Assembly: GCF_963678635.1 (NCBI RefSeq)
Contig: NW_026971344.1
Coordinates: 20,295 to 84,294 of the forward strand
Direction of reading: 5' to 3'
Origin: Symsagittifera roscoffensis
Taxonomy: Eukaryota > Xenacoelomorpha > Acoela > Convolutidae
Length of the DNA: 64,000 nt
In this document: positions 8,401 through 16,544 of the stretch, piece by piece
How the letters are laid out: each line of letters starts with the position of its first letter
Numbering within the stretch: position 1 is the first letter of the stretch
The notes under the pieces: generated by a model
What the model was told of the DNA's origin: nothing
Seen by the model: only the letters and a program-made list of their open reading frames with translations
The model's database searches: none
Translations under genes and position numbers: made by a program

Positions 8401-9531
8401 TTGTCTCCGGGATATGCACATCTCCCGGACGGACTGAAATTTGTGTATGCAATGGTAGCCTTACTTTCGGTAGGAAAATATGATGTGATCATATCGGCCC
8501 CGAATCGCTTGATAGAAATGGAGAACCTGAGGCCACTTAAGGCTGAACTGCCTGCAGTATGGTCAGATATCTCAAACGCGATGAGAGGATTCAAGGACCA
8601 TGCGCTACACATGTTAGTATTGGATGAGGTGCTGGGGTTGGAACTGTCCAACTTCAGTCGGCAACTCAAACCGAAACCGGGAATAGACGACGACCATCGA
8701 GTGATCACGGCAATGTCCAACGACTTATGGTTCCGAGCAATGGAAGTGGCAAGTGAAGACACAAGAAGAAAAAATTCACTAGAGACGAGAGCTCATCTGG
8801 AGGCGATGGTTCTGAGAACCAAGCCGGAAGCCAACCAGTGGCTACACCTGAACCCTAGAGTAGCGGCATTGGGTGCAGATGCTTTTCAGCAAGGCCCCGT
8901 AATGATCACGAAGATACATGCCTACTTGTTGAAGGAGGTGAACCTGGCGGAAAATGCCGGAGAAAAGACCGCTGAGTTTGTGAACAGAATGTGTCAGATT
9001 ACTCTGGAAACCTTTTGGACCCAGGAAGTGAAAGGACAGGAGGGATTTGAAAGGACAGACAGCATGCTAGAAGGGTTGGGAGCCGGATGGACCGCGTCCT
9101 TCTTGGCAAAAGTTTACCCGAAAGTCTCGCACTATTTGATAAAGGAATTCCTCCAAGCAGTAGTGAGAGCATCGATAGTGGAATTAATAGCCTTGTTCGT
9201 GACATTCGGAGCGGAGAGTTTCGTGAAAGGACCGGCGATACTGCTCACGGATGGAATACAGAACCTGCGACTAGCAGATGAGAGAGAGATGAGAGAGAGA
9301 GTGAGGAACTTGGATATGAAGAAATCCACGGACTCGTGGAACAAGATAAGAGACCTGAGACACACTCTTATCCAATATCTCTTGCAGCAAAATCGCTTTG
9401 GAACCGGAGAAGACGAGACAATTGAAAGAGAGGAAGATGTTAGACGACATGTTGGAGGCATGCCGCTATTAACGGATCTGAGCTTGGCTATGAGGACCGA
9501 TCCCTTGGCAGAGGAGTCACGGAGTTCGTGA
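5470..9531 (+). CDS. ORF2, N-terminal and middle part with SGNH-hydrolase-like domain (copy A)
   Basis: The start is the ATG of MDNFNLDEL; an in-frame TGA lies four codons upstream and copy B conserves this start. Visible parts: a helical acidic N-terminus (1-75); a proline/serine linker; a coiled coil at about 160-230; then an SGNH/GDSL-type domain at about 400-575 with block I GDS (409-411), block II FGGAT (430-434), block III GTND (458-461) and block V DGIHFD (554-559), giving a plausible Ser-Asp/His catalytic set. Further on, 863-1010 looks like a second, degenerate domain of the same kind (FAGIND at 918-923). The rest is unrecognised. No signal peptide or membrane segment is evident, so this is not an obvious env. 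It ends early because about 8 bp present in copy B are missing near 9508; in B the frame runs on into the next block. Confidence 0.85.
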   Translation: MDNFNLDELMDLAEAYVGPMVDAIYRRLIERDFALEDPEVVMLLTALINILGHDNRGDRPTEVLLMAAYGERGVLDRPNMRVMRWRNGALSGSDLANEPGLGSSRTYQPGEMPMPSKPKPGLTRMHREMNSEATSSGSPLRAAVPPKRAKVTQKVQTNQTIQDLDEMNDQLRSTKKELDEMTKSMLQMEEDRDMWRKLFEDCNKKQGQEIERLRQEYKERSEQVALTTAVEKVIPARDIPRGQSPMELLTPREMSQTTETRLPAETNRVTIPDPSETLGDPVVEQTVRRLIETAGRLVANKNAPGSGVTAPYGTIDDTGRVQLSQTVIRQGISNVTPLMGSSRIPERKVRKMPAKKVSRIIDVQKNNQLKYNFTGVPETDPRACFNRATWSPAVNLQQPPLGTSHLILGDSSVRVLSNLRTSWVTTVMAFGGATIAQLYRMVELMNPGKIPNVMILVGTNDISRGSDEQEALWESMMMCLFTTLWQNFSCAVLTVCTVPMNARSLTASGRRHNEGVIRWNNILRNLANRNAGRMILMDIEHELRAMDQARLTTDGIHFDSIEGQAWLNRVFQERLDELEAELFDTGVLKEEGTVSDAVITTFVPPSLETRLGTVPAVTNYRQQSSSEPGRRTDVQDRLGEAPMRRTIHPRRRIGPVNQPIEEVAGTSRSDTRSETTSTSREERPSRGSLLWSRSIPSPWHIYKDELMNLDLQRVSFIKDARRMLNGAMLSVSRLYSITGVDWLIAASINFSSTTALRFADLEGLPSNNTMGPVNARPLQDVRLNHDEGNREERPGRFLTARAPIGQHVKIFRQLTTPPGHVKEILYPKLVNQDGDAQRYGGLTAIKKDETIFAAYDKAEMRKAKIMVVAISEFVYTSKSLFWPDVLMLAAVYLDLLQSVSLAIGVQRQTDMNPITIVFAGINDHLHSRGFLSRLRDPATAENAVWPAIKDILESMGEVVDATKEGSFNKVAMRVVFALSPGYAHLPDGLKFVYAMVALLSVGKYDVIISAPNRLIEMENLRPLKAELPAVWSDISNAMRGFKDHALHMLVLDEVLGLELSNFSRQLKPKPGIDDDHRVITAMSNDLWFRAMEVASEDTRRKNSLETRAHLEAMVLRTKPEANQWLHLNPRVAALGADAFQQGPVMITKIHAYLLKEVNLAENAGEKTAEFVNRMCQITLETFWTQEVKGQEGFERTDSMLEGLGAGWTASFLAKVYPKVSHYLIKEFLQAVVRASIVELIALFVTFGAESFVKGPAILLTDGIQNLRLADEREMRERVRNLDMKKSTDSWNKIRDLRHTLIQYLLQQNRFGTGEDETIEREEDVRRHVGGMPLLTDLSLAMRTDPLAEESRSS
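9278..9312 (+). repeat. GA-rich microsatellite inside ORF2 (copy A)
   Basis: A run of GAGAGA units interrupted by GATG replaces about 75 bp present in copy B (about 21612-21700, the DGLLTLIAITHGN segment). The replacement keeps the ORF open, so this looks like an in-frame deletion with local GA expansion. Confidence 0.6.
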
Positions 9532-12500
9532 CAGTGATCTATGGACCAGCAGTCACGTTTTCGTTCCCTGACGTTAAAGTGGAAGCATATAGGAGGTCGG
9601 TGCTGCACCTGAACCTCATATCGGCAGTGGACGGTAGTACACTGAACTGGTGTGAGCAGCACACATTGCGGGAGCTCATGAGTGAAGATCTGTTGTTTGC
9701 AAAAATATCGGAGCCAGAGATGACAGTCATCAATTTTGACGATCACTTCCGTGACCGCATTGGAGAAGTAGAAAGAGGACACATTGAGGTGTTTCCAAAG
9801 CTTTGGAATCTGAGACCCTATGACAAAACGAATGGTGAAATAACCAGAGTGCCTCGTCTCACTGCAGCATATCAGAAGGTGAGAGAAGAGACGAAGGACT
9901 GGGGCGATTACAAGAAGCTACCGGAGGCAATCCCTGAATTCCCTCTAATAAGAAGGATGTTGCTCGGAGCAGTCTCCGTAGTACAAACTCCTAGGTTGAG
10001 AGCATTCGAAACCAATGAAAGGAGAGTAGGGAATTTCTCGGGAACGATGGATCCATACTTCGTGGGGAGAAATGCCGCCGTGTTACAGTACACACGATTT
10101 GCATACACGGATCAAGCGACGAGAAGGCGAATAAGCAACGCCGCTGCTCCCAAGCCTGGAAGATTTGATGAGGAATGGAAGGGACTAGGCTTAACTCCGA
10201 TGAGAATGAGAGGCAGGACAGAATTGCCTGAAGCCTCATTGATCCTGACTAGTGTAAAACAGGAGATGAAAGTGGGAGGAGTACTGCAGACGAGAACCTT
10301 CCTAGCACCCTTCGGCTGTGAAGAAACCAAAGTGGTCCATAGAGAAGAGGAAGATAAATCGGCCGGTACACTGCTCATACCGAAATTTCAGGATGAAGCC
10401 GACAATGACGAACAAGGACCAGTGAGCCCAAACAAAGATAAGTCGGAAGGAAATGACGGACAGGGTGGAAGTCGTCAAACCGAAGAACCCATGCAACAAG
10501 ATCAAGCTGGTGGGGAAGACGACAGGGCATCGACAGGAGGAACATCCAGCCTGGATTTTAACATCTTCAGTGATCTTGAGAATAATGCAGATACGTTGGA
10601 GGCGACTGAGCCAGCGGATGAAGGCACCTCGACACTGGAGCCTCCGTCAGGCTTTATGGAAATGAACCAGAATTTGCCGGAGAGCAGCTCTCCTGGCAAT
10701 TCAAGAAATAACGACCAGAGAATCCTCATGGAATCACCTCGGAGGAGAAGAATAGAGGCCTCAGCCAGAGTACCTTTCTTGGGAACGCTGCCCGAAAAAG
10801 AATGGGAAGTACATCACCGAGACCACGAGAGTAGGACGGGATGTAAGCTGGACAGAGTGGCGTTTATGGAAGAAGTCTGGACCGTGATTCAGAGCTATGG
10901 GACCCAGTCCATCCTCAAAACAGGTCTCAATCAACCCTTGATGGGAGAAGTACTTGACAAGCTTGATGAGTGTGAAGGGGGACTGAGTGAGTTATTGATC
11001 GACTCAGCCACTGATGAGAGTGAAGCGAATTCTCCCATCAAGATGACACCGCAGGACGATGAAGGAGAGGTGGTGTACCTGTCAAGAACCAGGAGAGGGA
11101 CGATGCGATCGAAAATGGTGATTGATAAAATCAATGCGATGAAAATGAAGTTAGGCAGCAGAGTGATGCCGAGGAGAATTGGAAAGACGAAAGTGGATTC
11201 AGAAATATCGATGAAAGCTGGTAACTCAGCGAAAAGGAAGCGAGTCGAGGAGGTCATGGATTTGGGGCAAGGTGATTATCAATTGTCTGGCACAGATAGA
11301 ATATTAACTGATATAGCGATGGTGCCACCCATTCTCATGGCGGGGATAAAGTCAACCGGTTATAAGTCCAAAAGGAGTGACCGCACTCTGACTGGAGCAA
11401 CCTTAGAAATGGAAATACTCAGCCAATGTGGAGGGAGCAAAATGAGGGACTTCAAGCCATCTCCCATGAATCATGGAAAGGGAAGTGTTGCAGGACAACT
11501 AACACCAGTGGAATACAACCGACTAACCGTGTCGGAGACAGTGTCGATGGATGAACCCACCGGTGGATACATGGAGTGGTTGGAATACCGAAACTCGGCT
11601 AGAGGGTATGTAATGGCCCTGGAAGACGAAAAAGTCATGGAGGGTTATCTGGAAATGATGTTTGAAGGCACCACCCTCAAGCAGAAGGCGTATGGAACTT
11701 TGGCGTCGTCTGACGTACAAGCAAAAACGATCGAGCAGTTAGTGAGCCTTCCATGGAAAGCAGTAGTATTGAGGTATTTCGAAGAAGAAATGAGGACTAC
11801 GCCAAGAATACATGCTCTCGTGGCAGTACCTTACGTAAGGACAGAGTTACAACTCAGGTTCGCCTGGTGCATGATGGGACTGACTCGCGAAGAATATGAT
11901 TCAGAAGAAAGAAAGAGATCAAAAGAAGAAAAGGTTTTCCTTATGACGAATCTGAGGGATCTGATAGTCCAGGAGGGAGCAGCAGTAGCGTGTGCGAAGC
12001 GGAGAGACGCTCTCTGTTTCATTCGATTCCTGATAGAGCAGATTTCAGTACCTGCATTAAACACTTGTGTTAAAATGTTGAGGGAAGGCGATGAGCGAAC
12101 GAAAGCCTTGTTCTTGCTAGCACTGCTGGATATGCAGCAAAGTAAACCAAAGAGGGTAAACATGAAAGAACCTGAGGAATTGGAACCCATGAAAAAGATA
12201 GACGAGATCAGGAGATTCTCAAACAAGGAGCTGAGACTCACTAAAGAATCTATGGGAGCATTGCCGAAATCCAGTGAATACTGTGGACCGATCAAGAAGA
12301 AGTCATATAGCTACGTATCCGGGATCATAGGGGTAGCGTACAATCCTTTCCTGAGTGAAGACATACGCGATTGCTTCTTTGATTATGAGCAGGCGGTGTT
12401 ACTAAGATTCTGGACATCCAGAATAGTAACGATCAAGAGCGTTAACAATCCACAGGCCAAATTGGGACTGGTCTTGGAAGAAGAGGTGACTGCACCTTCA

Positions 12501-12611
12501 GTACCAAAATCCGACAAGAGAGTGGAGTTTGGGTTGGGATTCTCAGATGAATTACTGAGAACGAGCTTGATGGCCATTGTGGGAATTGATGAGGCCATCA
12601 TGGTGTCCTAG
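9528..12611 (+). CDS. ORF2, central part (copy A)
   Basis: This continues ORF2 in another frame after the 8-bp loss near 9508; the nominal GTG start is an artefact of the break. I do not recognise a family. Conserved with copy C are the opening block (IYGPAVT...FPD...TLNWC), the EIPEFP..RRM region, and a late block (about residues 890-960) around KKIDEIRRFSNKELR and VSGIIGVAYNPFL. Between them, residues about 285-420 are acidic, Gln/Ser/Thr-rich and poorly conserved, likely disordered. KRKR-type basic clusters occur near residue 565. The frame closes because of one extra T near 12576 relative to copy B, where the sequence runs straight into the Cys-rich block. Overlap of 35 bp with the next fragment reflects this shift. 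Confidence 0.75.
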   Translation: MTVIYGPAVTFSFPDVKVEAYRRSVLHLNLISAVDGSTLNWCEQHTLRELMSEDLLFAKISEPEMTVINFDDHFRDRIGEVERGHIEVFPKLWNLRPYDKTNGEITRVPRLTAAYQKVREETKDWGDYKKLPEAIPEFPLIRRMLLGAVSVVQTPRLRAFETNERRVGNFSGTMDPYFVGRNAAVLQYTRFAYTDQATRRRISNAAAPKPGRFDEEWKGLGLTPMRMRGRTELPEASLILTSVKQEMKVGGVLQTRTFLAPFGCEETKVVHREEEDKSAGTLLIPKFQDEADNDEQGPVSPNKDKSEGNDGQGGSRQTEEPMQQDQAGGEDDRASTGGTSSLDFNIFSDLENNADTLEATEPADEGTSTLEPPSGFMEMNQNLPESSSPGNSRNNDQRILMESPRRRRIEASARVPFLGTLPEKEWEVHHRDHESRTGCKLDRVAFMEEVWTVIQSYGTQSILKTGLNQPLMGEVLDKLDECEGGLSELLIDSATDESEANSPIKMTPQDDEGEVVYLSRTRRGTMRSKMVIDKINAMKMKLGSRVMPRRIGKTKVDSEISMKAGNSAKRKRVEEVMDLGQGDYQLSGTDRILTDIAMVPPILMAGIKSTGYKSKRSDRTLTGATLEMEILSQCGGSKMRDFKPSPMNHGKGSVAGQLTPVEYNRLTVSETVSMDEPTGGYMEWLEYRNSARGYVMALEDEKVMEGYLEMMFEGTTLKQKAYGTLASSDVQAKTIEQLVSLPWKAVVLRYFEEEMRTTPRIHALVAVPYVRTELQLRFAWCMMGLTREEYDSEERKRSKEEKVFLMTNLRDLIVQEGAAVACAKRRDALCFIRFLIEQISVPALNTCVKMLREGDERTKALFLLALLDMQQSKPKRVNMKEPEELEPMKKIDEIRRFSNKELRLTKESMGALPKSSEYCGPIKKKSYSYVSGIIGVAYNPFLSEDIRDCFFDYEQAVLLRFWTSRIVTIKSVNNPQAKLGLVLEEEVTAPSVPKSDKRVEFGLGFSDELLRTSLMAIVGIDEAIMVS

Positions 12612-12969
12612 TCCCAACGCTGACTCAATATTACGGGCGACACAAGACATACAGAGGGAACTGAATGCAGACTGTAACCTGCGTGACCTCAACATCATAT
12701 ATAATGTGATGATAACAGCCTCTAAGAGCAACGGAGAAGATAAAGTGGAGTTGCCTGGCTGGGGACCAGAAGACTGGGTCGAAACTGGTAGCTGTCTGGC
12801 GGAAGTCTGTGGACTGGAGGGTCACGTTTGTGGAGGTCTAGACTGTGTGAAAACCCTGGAGAAACAACACAAGCAATTGACAGTATTGTTTGGAAATGTA
12901 GTGATGAAAGCAAGAACGGAAACCGAAAGTGCGGAGTCAGTATCACAGGAGGAAGAAATGGAACATTGA
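12577..12969 (+). CDS. ORF2, C-terminal fragment with Cys/His cluster, internally deleted (copy A)
   Basis: This picks up the ORF2 frame after the one-base insertion near 12576. It contains the motif C-x4-C-x4-H-x-C-x4-C at about 12793-12846, whose spacing is identical in copy C, a good candidate zinc site. Just after LFGNVVMKARTE the sequence jumps to the last 16 residues (ESAESVSQEEEMEH) of copy B's ORF2. Copy B has about 1.37 kb (16590-17968) between two short similar repeats, ACAGAAACTGA and ACGGAGACTGA, and A has recombined across them. The whole conserved C-terminal domain is therefore missing here. The original C-terminal tail and its stop are kept. Confidence 0.8.
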   Translation: MWELMRPSWCPSPNADSILRATQDIQRELNADCNLRDLNIIYNVMITASKSNGEDKVELPGWGPEDWVETGSCLAEVCGLEGHVCGGLDCVKTLEKQHKQLTVLFGNVVMKARTETESAESVSQEEEMEH

Positions 12970-13300
12970 CGAATGACCGAAAGACAAGATGAAAAAGAAG
13001 TGAAATTAGAAGAATTTAGAAGTTTTAGAACTTCTAAACGACGAAAAAAGAAGAGAACAAAGGAGTGATGAAGAAAAGTTAAAACTCAGAATTGTTTTAT
13101 GTGTGTAAAAAACTCAAGTGAGAAACCAAGCAAACAAGTTGTAATTGAAAACTGAAACATTTAGTTGAGTTTTGAAATTGTTGCATTTATAAATTTGCAT
13201 TTTGATTTTAGCAGAAGTGGCTTTAGAAAGGCTTAAGAGAAGAGTATATTGAAATATTCCAGCCTGCATGATTGTTTTTAATCACTTAGGAATACTGATC

Positions 13301-13377
13301 ACTTTGTGGTGACATGAAAGACTTGAGTAATCTCTTGAAGAGGGAGGTTGTTACATTGGTCTTTCTAACCACAAAGT
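13301..13377 (+). promoter_or_regulatory. Three-tier stem-loop in the 3' UTR (copy A)
   Basis: Perfect 10-bp stem ACTTTGTGGT (13301-13310) with 13368-13377, a 5x2 internal loop, perfect 7-bp stem GAAAGAC (13316-13322) with 13359-13365, and an inner stem AATCTC (13329-13334) with 13344-13349. Copy B (16109-16185, minus strand) keeps the outer stem with one A-U to G-U change and has a perfect inner stem. This fits a selected RNA fold; the role is unknown. Confidence 0.6.
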
Positions 13378-13453
13378 TTCTTAGTTTTAATGTTCAGGAC
13401 AATAAAAAAGCAAGATTTCCGAAGGGAAGGAGCATAGTAGGATAATTTTAGCT

Positions 13454-13486
13454 TGTTGTTTGGCAGGACTGTCCTGCAAGCCAACA
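13454..13486 (+). promoter_or_regulatory. 33-nt palindrome in the 3' UTR (copy A)
   Basis: Core GCAGGAC-T-GTCCTGC is a perfect dyad. In copy B (16001-16033) the outer 8-bp arms TGTTGGTT/AACCAACA are also perfect, giving 15 paired positions with one mismatch pair and a single central base. Copy A has two changes in the left outer arm. Confidence 0.65.
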
Positions 13487-13749
13487 CCTTTTAAATCAGA
13501 GAGAAAGAGTTTTAATCGGGACATTGACACTGGAAGTCAGAAAATATGTTTTATCTTAGGTTATATCCTCAATGTGCAGATTAATGAAAGAATTTGAAGG
13601 CTATAGTGATGTAGTATGATGCCATGTATATTCTGCAGTGAGTCGATGTGACGTGTATAAAAGTAATTTCGTGCATTTTATAAATTCTGTTCGATGACAC
13701 TTTTACCATTTTACGAACATTGTGCGATTCAATGAGGACATTGATGGGA

Positions 13750-13763
13750 CTGTCCGGGGAGTA
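13750..13763 (+). promoter_or_regulatory. 3' polypurine tract (copy A)
   Basis: CTGTCCGGGGAGTA directly precedes the LTR. Copies B and C have the same GTCCGGGGAGTA at this position (one base changed in C). Confidence 0.8.
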
Positions 13764-14687
13764 TGTGACATTCGACCAGAATGGCCAAAATGCAATTTAT
13801 GCAGACTTCGAATTTTTAGCAGTAAGCCTTCCGGATTGATGATTATTAAGAATTAAGGACGTTATTGGAACGATTGGCCAAACGGTGAGGGCTAGAATAT
13901 TCTGGTATTTTAAAATTTCAAAAATTCGAATTATGACGTCATATTTCTGAGAAACGTCAGAAACGGCCATTTTGACTAAAACGAGAAAGAAAAACAGAAC
14001 AACATTAGCTGCGCTAGCAACAACAACGAAATTGAGATCGGAAAACGACAACGAGTTACAGAATAACAGAAGAACACTCCGAGTTGCAACTATTGTGCTG
14101 CTACAATAGTTGCAAGGCCGTTGCGAACAACGGTGAAGGGTGAAGGACGGCCTTCCGGATTAAGAGAAAATCAGAATTAGCGAGCTTGATCCAGCGGATT
14201 CATCAATCCGGAAGGGTAAAAGAACTGAAACTTTTATCCTGTTGCATAAACTTTTAGCTTCTTGTCATGTCCTGACTTGAATTTAATTAGTATCTGGATT
14301 CATTTTGATAAGGATGAGAAGCTAGGAGTAGGGGGAAAGGGTTGATCCATCTTCGATGGAGATGATGATTTTTATCTACTGAACAAAAATAATAGTAATA
14401 TAATTAATAGTAGTAGCCCTGTTTTTAGGAGTGACCTCGTGGTCTGGGGATACTGAGACCCAGCCATGAGCTCACTATTTCTGCATGTAATCTAGTTAAT
14501 TTGAGTGTTTTGACCGAAGCCGAAAGCAGTAACGTTTTTGTCGACCCGATGTTAGAAAAGACCACCGAAAAGTACTAGCTTGGTAGAGACGGTGAAAAGC
14601 ATGCAAAGCTCTGTTTAGACGTTAGCCAGTCGTCTTAAGACTTAGTTTTGTTTTCCGTCGATATGTATCTTCCGGGCGAATGTTACA
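13764..14687 (+). repeat. 3' LTR of copy A (924 bp)
   Basis: It begins TGTGACATTCGACC and ends CGGGCGAATGTTACA, with short terminal inverted repeats. It matches both LTRs of copy B. It is rich in Lys-codon-like A runs but has no ORF. It carries two adjacent hairpins (14084-14133), and a long-range inverted repeat CCTTCCGGATT (about 14149) with AATCCGGAAGG (about 14205). Confidence 0.92.
14084..14133 (+). promoter_or_regulatory. Twin hairpins in the family-1 LTR
   Basis: First stem: 13 bp perfect, 14084-14096 with 14103-14115, loop GCTGCT. Second stem: CCGTTG (14118-14123) with CAACGG (14128-14133), loop CGAA. The LTR relic at 37726-37753 keeps the first stem with two paired compensatory changes. 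Confidence 0.75.
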
Positions 14688-14796
14688 AATTTAAAAATTC
14701 GTTGGTTTGTGAAGACACGTGACAATTTTTTATCGCGAACACTGAAAAACCGCGAAACTTAGAACAACTATTTTCGCTGATATAACACAGAAGTGC
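14688..14796. other. 109-bp spacer between the tail-to-tail elements
   Basis: AT-rich, no ORF. Some words (CACTGAAAAAC, CGCGAAAC) resemble the family-1 leader, so it may be an element remnant and not host DNA. No clear target-site duplication is visible on either side. Confidence 0.5.
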
Positions 14797-15723
14797 TGTA
14801 ACATTCGCCCGGAAGATACATATCGATGGAAAATAAAACTAAGTCCTAAGACGACTGGCTAACGTCTAAGCAGAGCTTTATATGCTTTTCACCGTCTCTA
14901 CCAAGCCAGTACTTTTCGGTGGTCTTTTCTAACATCGGGTCGACAAAAAACGTTACTGCTTTCCGCTTCGGTCAAAACACTCAAATTAACTTAATTACAT
15001 GCAGTAATAGTGAGCTCATGGCTGGGTCTCAGTATCACCAGACCACGAGGTCACTCATAAAAACAGGGCTACTACTATTTATTATATTACTATTGTTTTT
15101 GTTCAGTAGATAAAAATCATCATCTCCATCGAAGATGGATCAACCCTTTCCCTCAACTCCTAGCTTCTCATCCCTATCAAAATGAATCCAGTTGTTAATT
15201 ACATTCAATTCAGGACGTGACAGGAAGCTAAAAGTTTATGTAAAAGGATAAAAGTCTCAGTCCCGAAACCCTTCCGGATTCTTGAATCCACTGAATCAAG
15301 CACGTTAAACTTGATTCCTCCGTAACCCGGAAGGCTGTCTTCCACCCTTCACCGTTGCTCGCAACGGCCTTGCAACTATTGTAGCGACACATTAGTTGCA
15401 ACTCGGAACGTTCTCTGTCAATTCCGTGATTCGTTGTCGTTTTTCTATCACAATTTTTGTTCTTCTTGCTATCGCAACTAATGTTGTTCTGTTGCTTTTC
15501 AGCTTTTCTGCCAAAGTGGCCATTTCTGACGTTTCTCAGAAATGTTACGTCATCACTTCGAAAATTTAAAAATTCAAAATACCAGAATATCTTGACCTTC
15601 ACCGTTCTACTAATCATCCGAATAACGTCGTTAATCCTTCAAAATCACTAACTCGGAAGGTTTATTGCTAAAAATTCGAATTCTGCAGAGATTGTATTTT
15701 GTCCATTCTGGTCGAATGTCATA
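14797..15723 (-). repeat. 3' LTR of copy B (927 bp)
   Basis: On the plus strand it runs from TGTAACATTCGCCC to GAATGTCATA, the reverse complement of the copy A LTR. The PPT GTCCGGGGAGTA abuts it (15724-15735 on the opposite strand). The twin hairpins are present with one mismatch. Confidence 0.92.
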
Positions 15724-16544
15724 TACTCCCCGGACAGCCCGGTCAATGTCCTCATTGAATCACGCAATGTTCGTAAAATAGATACAGTGTCATCGAACAG
15801 AATTTACAATATACACGAAATTACTTTTATCCAGGTCACATCGACTCACTGTAGAATATAAATGGCATCATACCACATCACTATAGCCTTCAAATTCTTT
15901 CATTAATCTGCACATAGAGGATATGACCTAAGATAAAACATATTTTCCGACTTCCAATTTCAATGTTCCGATTAAAACTTTTTCTCTTAGATTTAAAAGG
16001 TGTTGGTTTGCAGGACAGTCCTGCCAACCAACAAGCTAAAATTATCCTACTATGCTTTTTCCCTTCGGAATTCTTGCTTGTTATTGTCCTGACAATTAAA
16101 ACTAAGAAACTCTGTGGTTAGAAAGAACAATGAAACAATCTCCCTCTTCGAGAGATTACCCAAGCCTTTCATGTCACCACAAAGTGATCAGTTCTCCTAG
16201 CTGATTAAAAACAGTCATGTAGGCTGGAATATTTAAATATACTCCTTCACTCTAGCCTTTCTAAATAAATAGTAATTGAGCGTCTCTAAAGCCACTCAAC
16301 TAAAACCAAAATGCAAATTTATAAATGCAACAATTTCAAAACTCAACTAAATGTTTCAGTTTTCAATTACAACTTGGTTGCTTGGTTTCTCACTTGAGTT
16401 TTTTCACACAAATAAAACAATTCTGAGTTTTGACTTTTTCTTCATCACTCCCTTGTTCTCTTCTTTTTTCGTCGTTTAGAAGTTCTAAAACTTCTAAATT
16501 CTTCTAATTTCATCTCTTTTTGCATCTTGTTTTTCGGTCATTCG
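15724..16544 (-). other. 3' untranslated region of copy B
   Basis: No gene. It holds the PPT (15724-15735), the 33-nt palindrome in its most perfect form (16001-16033) and the three-tier stem (16109-16185), matching copy A. Confidence 0.7.

Larger units (their letters stand above)
12970..13763 (+). other. 3' untranslated region of copy A
   Basis: Stop-rich, AT-rich sequence with no gene, matched by 15724-16544 of copy B. It contains two strong dyads listed separately, an AATAAA at 13400-13405, and ends in the PPT. A short inverted repeat (GAAGTTTTAGAACTTC) lies just after ORF2, at about 13018-13033, and is kept in B. Confidence 0.7.
1..14687 (+). mobile_element. Family-1 giant LTR retrotransposon, copy A (5' part outside window)
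   Basis: Order on the plus strand is RT, RNase H, integrase, acidic Pol tail, macro-like domain, giant ORF2, 3' UTR, PPT and 3' LTR. The first bases lie inside the reverse transcriptase and align with the reverse complement of copy B near 30406, so the 5' LTR, leader, gag and protease of A are off the left edge. A and B are close copies differing by point changes and small indels. A is dead as it stands: a G-run frameshift in RT, stops in the linker and integrase, and a deletion of about 1.37 kb in ORF2. Confidence 0.93.

Noticed and set aside
5470-12969. ORF2 as a retroviral-type envelope gene
   Set aside because: Position fits, but there is no signal peptide, transmembrane anchor or furin-like site. 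Long charged and disordered segments and an SGNH-like domain do not fit a fusion glycoprotein.
14688-14796. Host unique sequence between A and B
   Set aside because: Too short and partly similar to element leader words to be claimed as host DNA.
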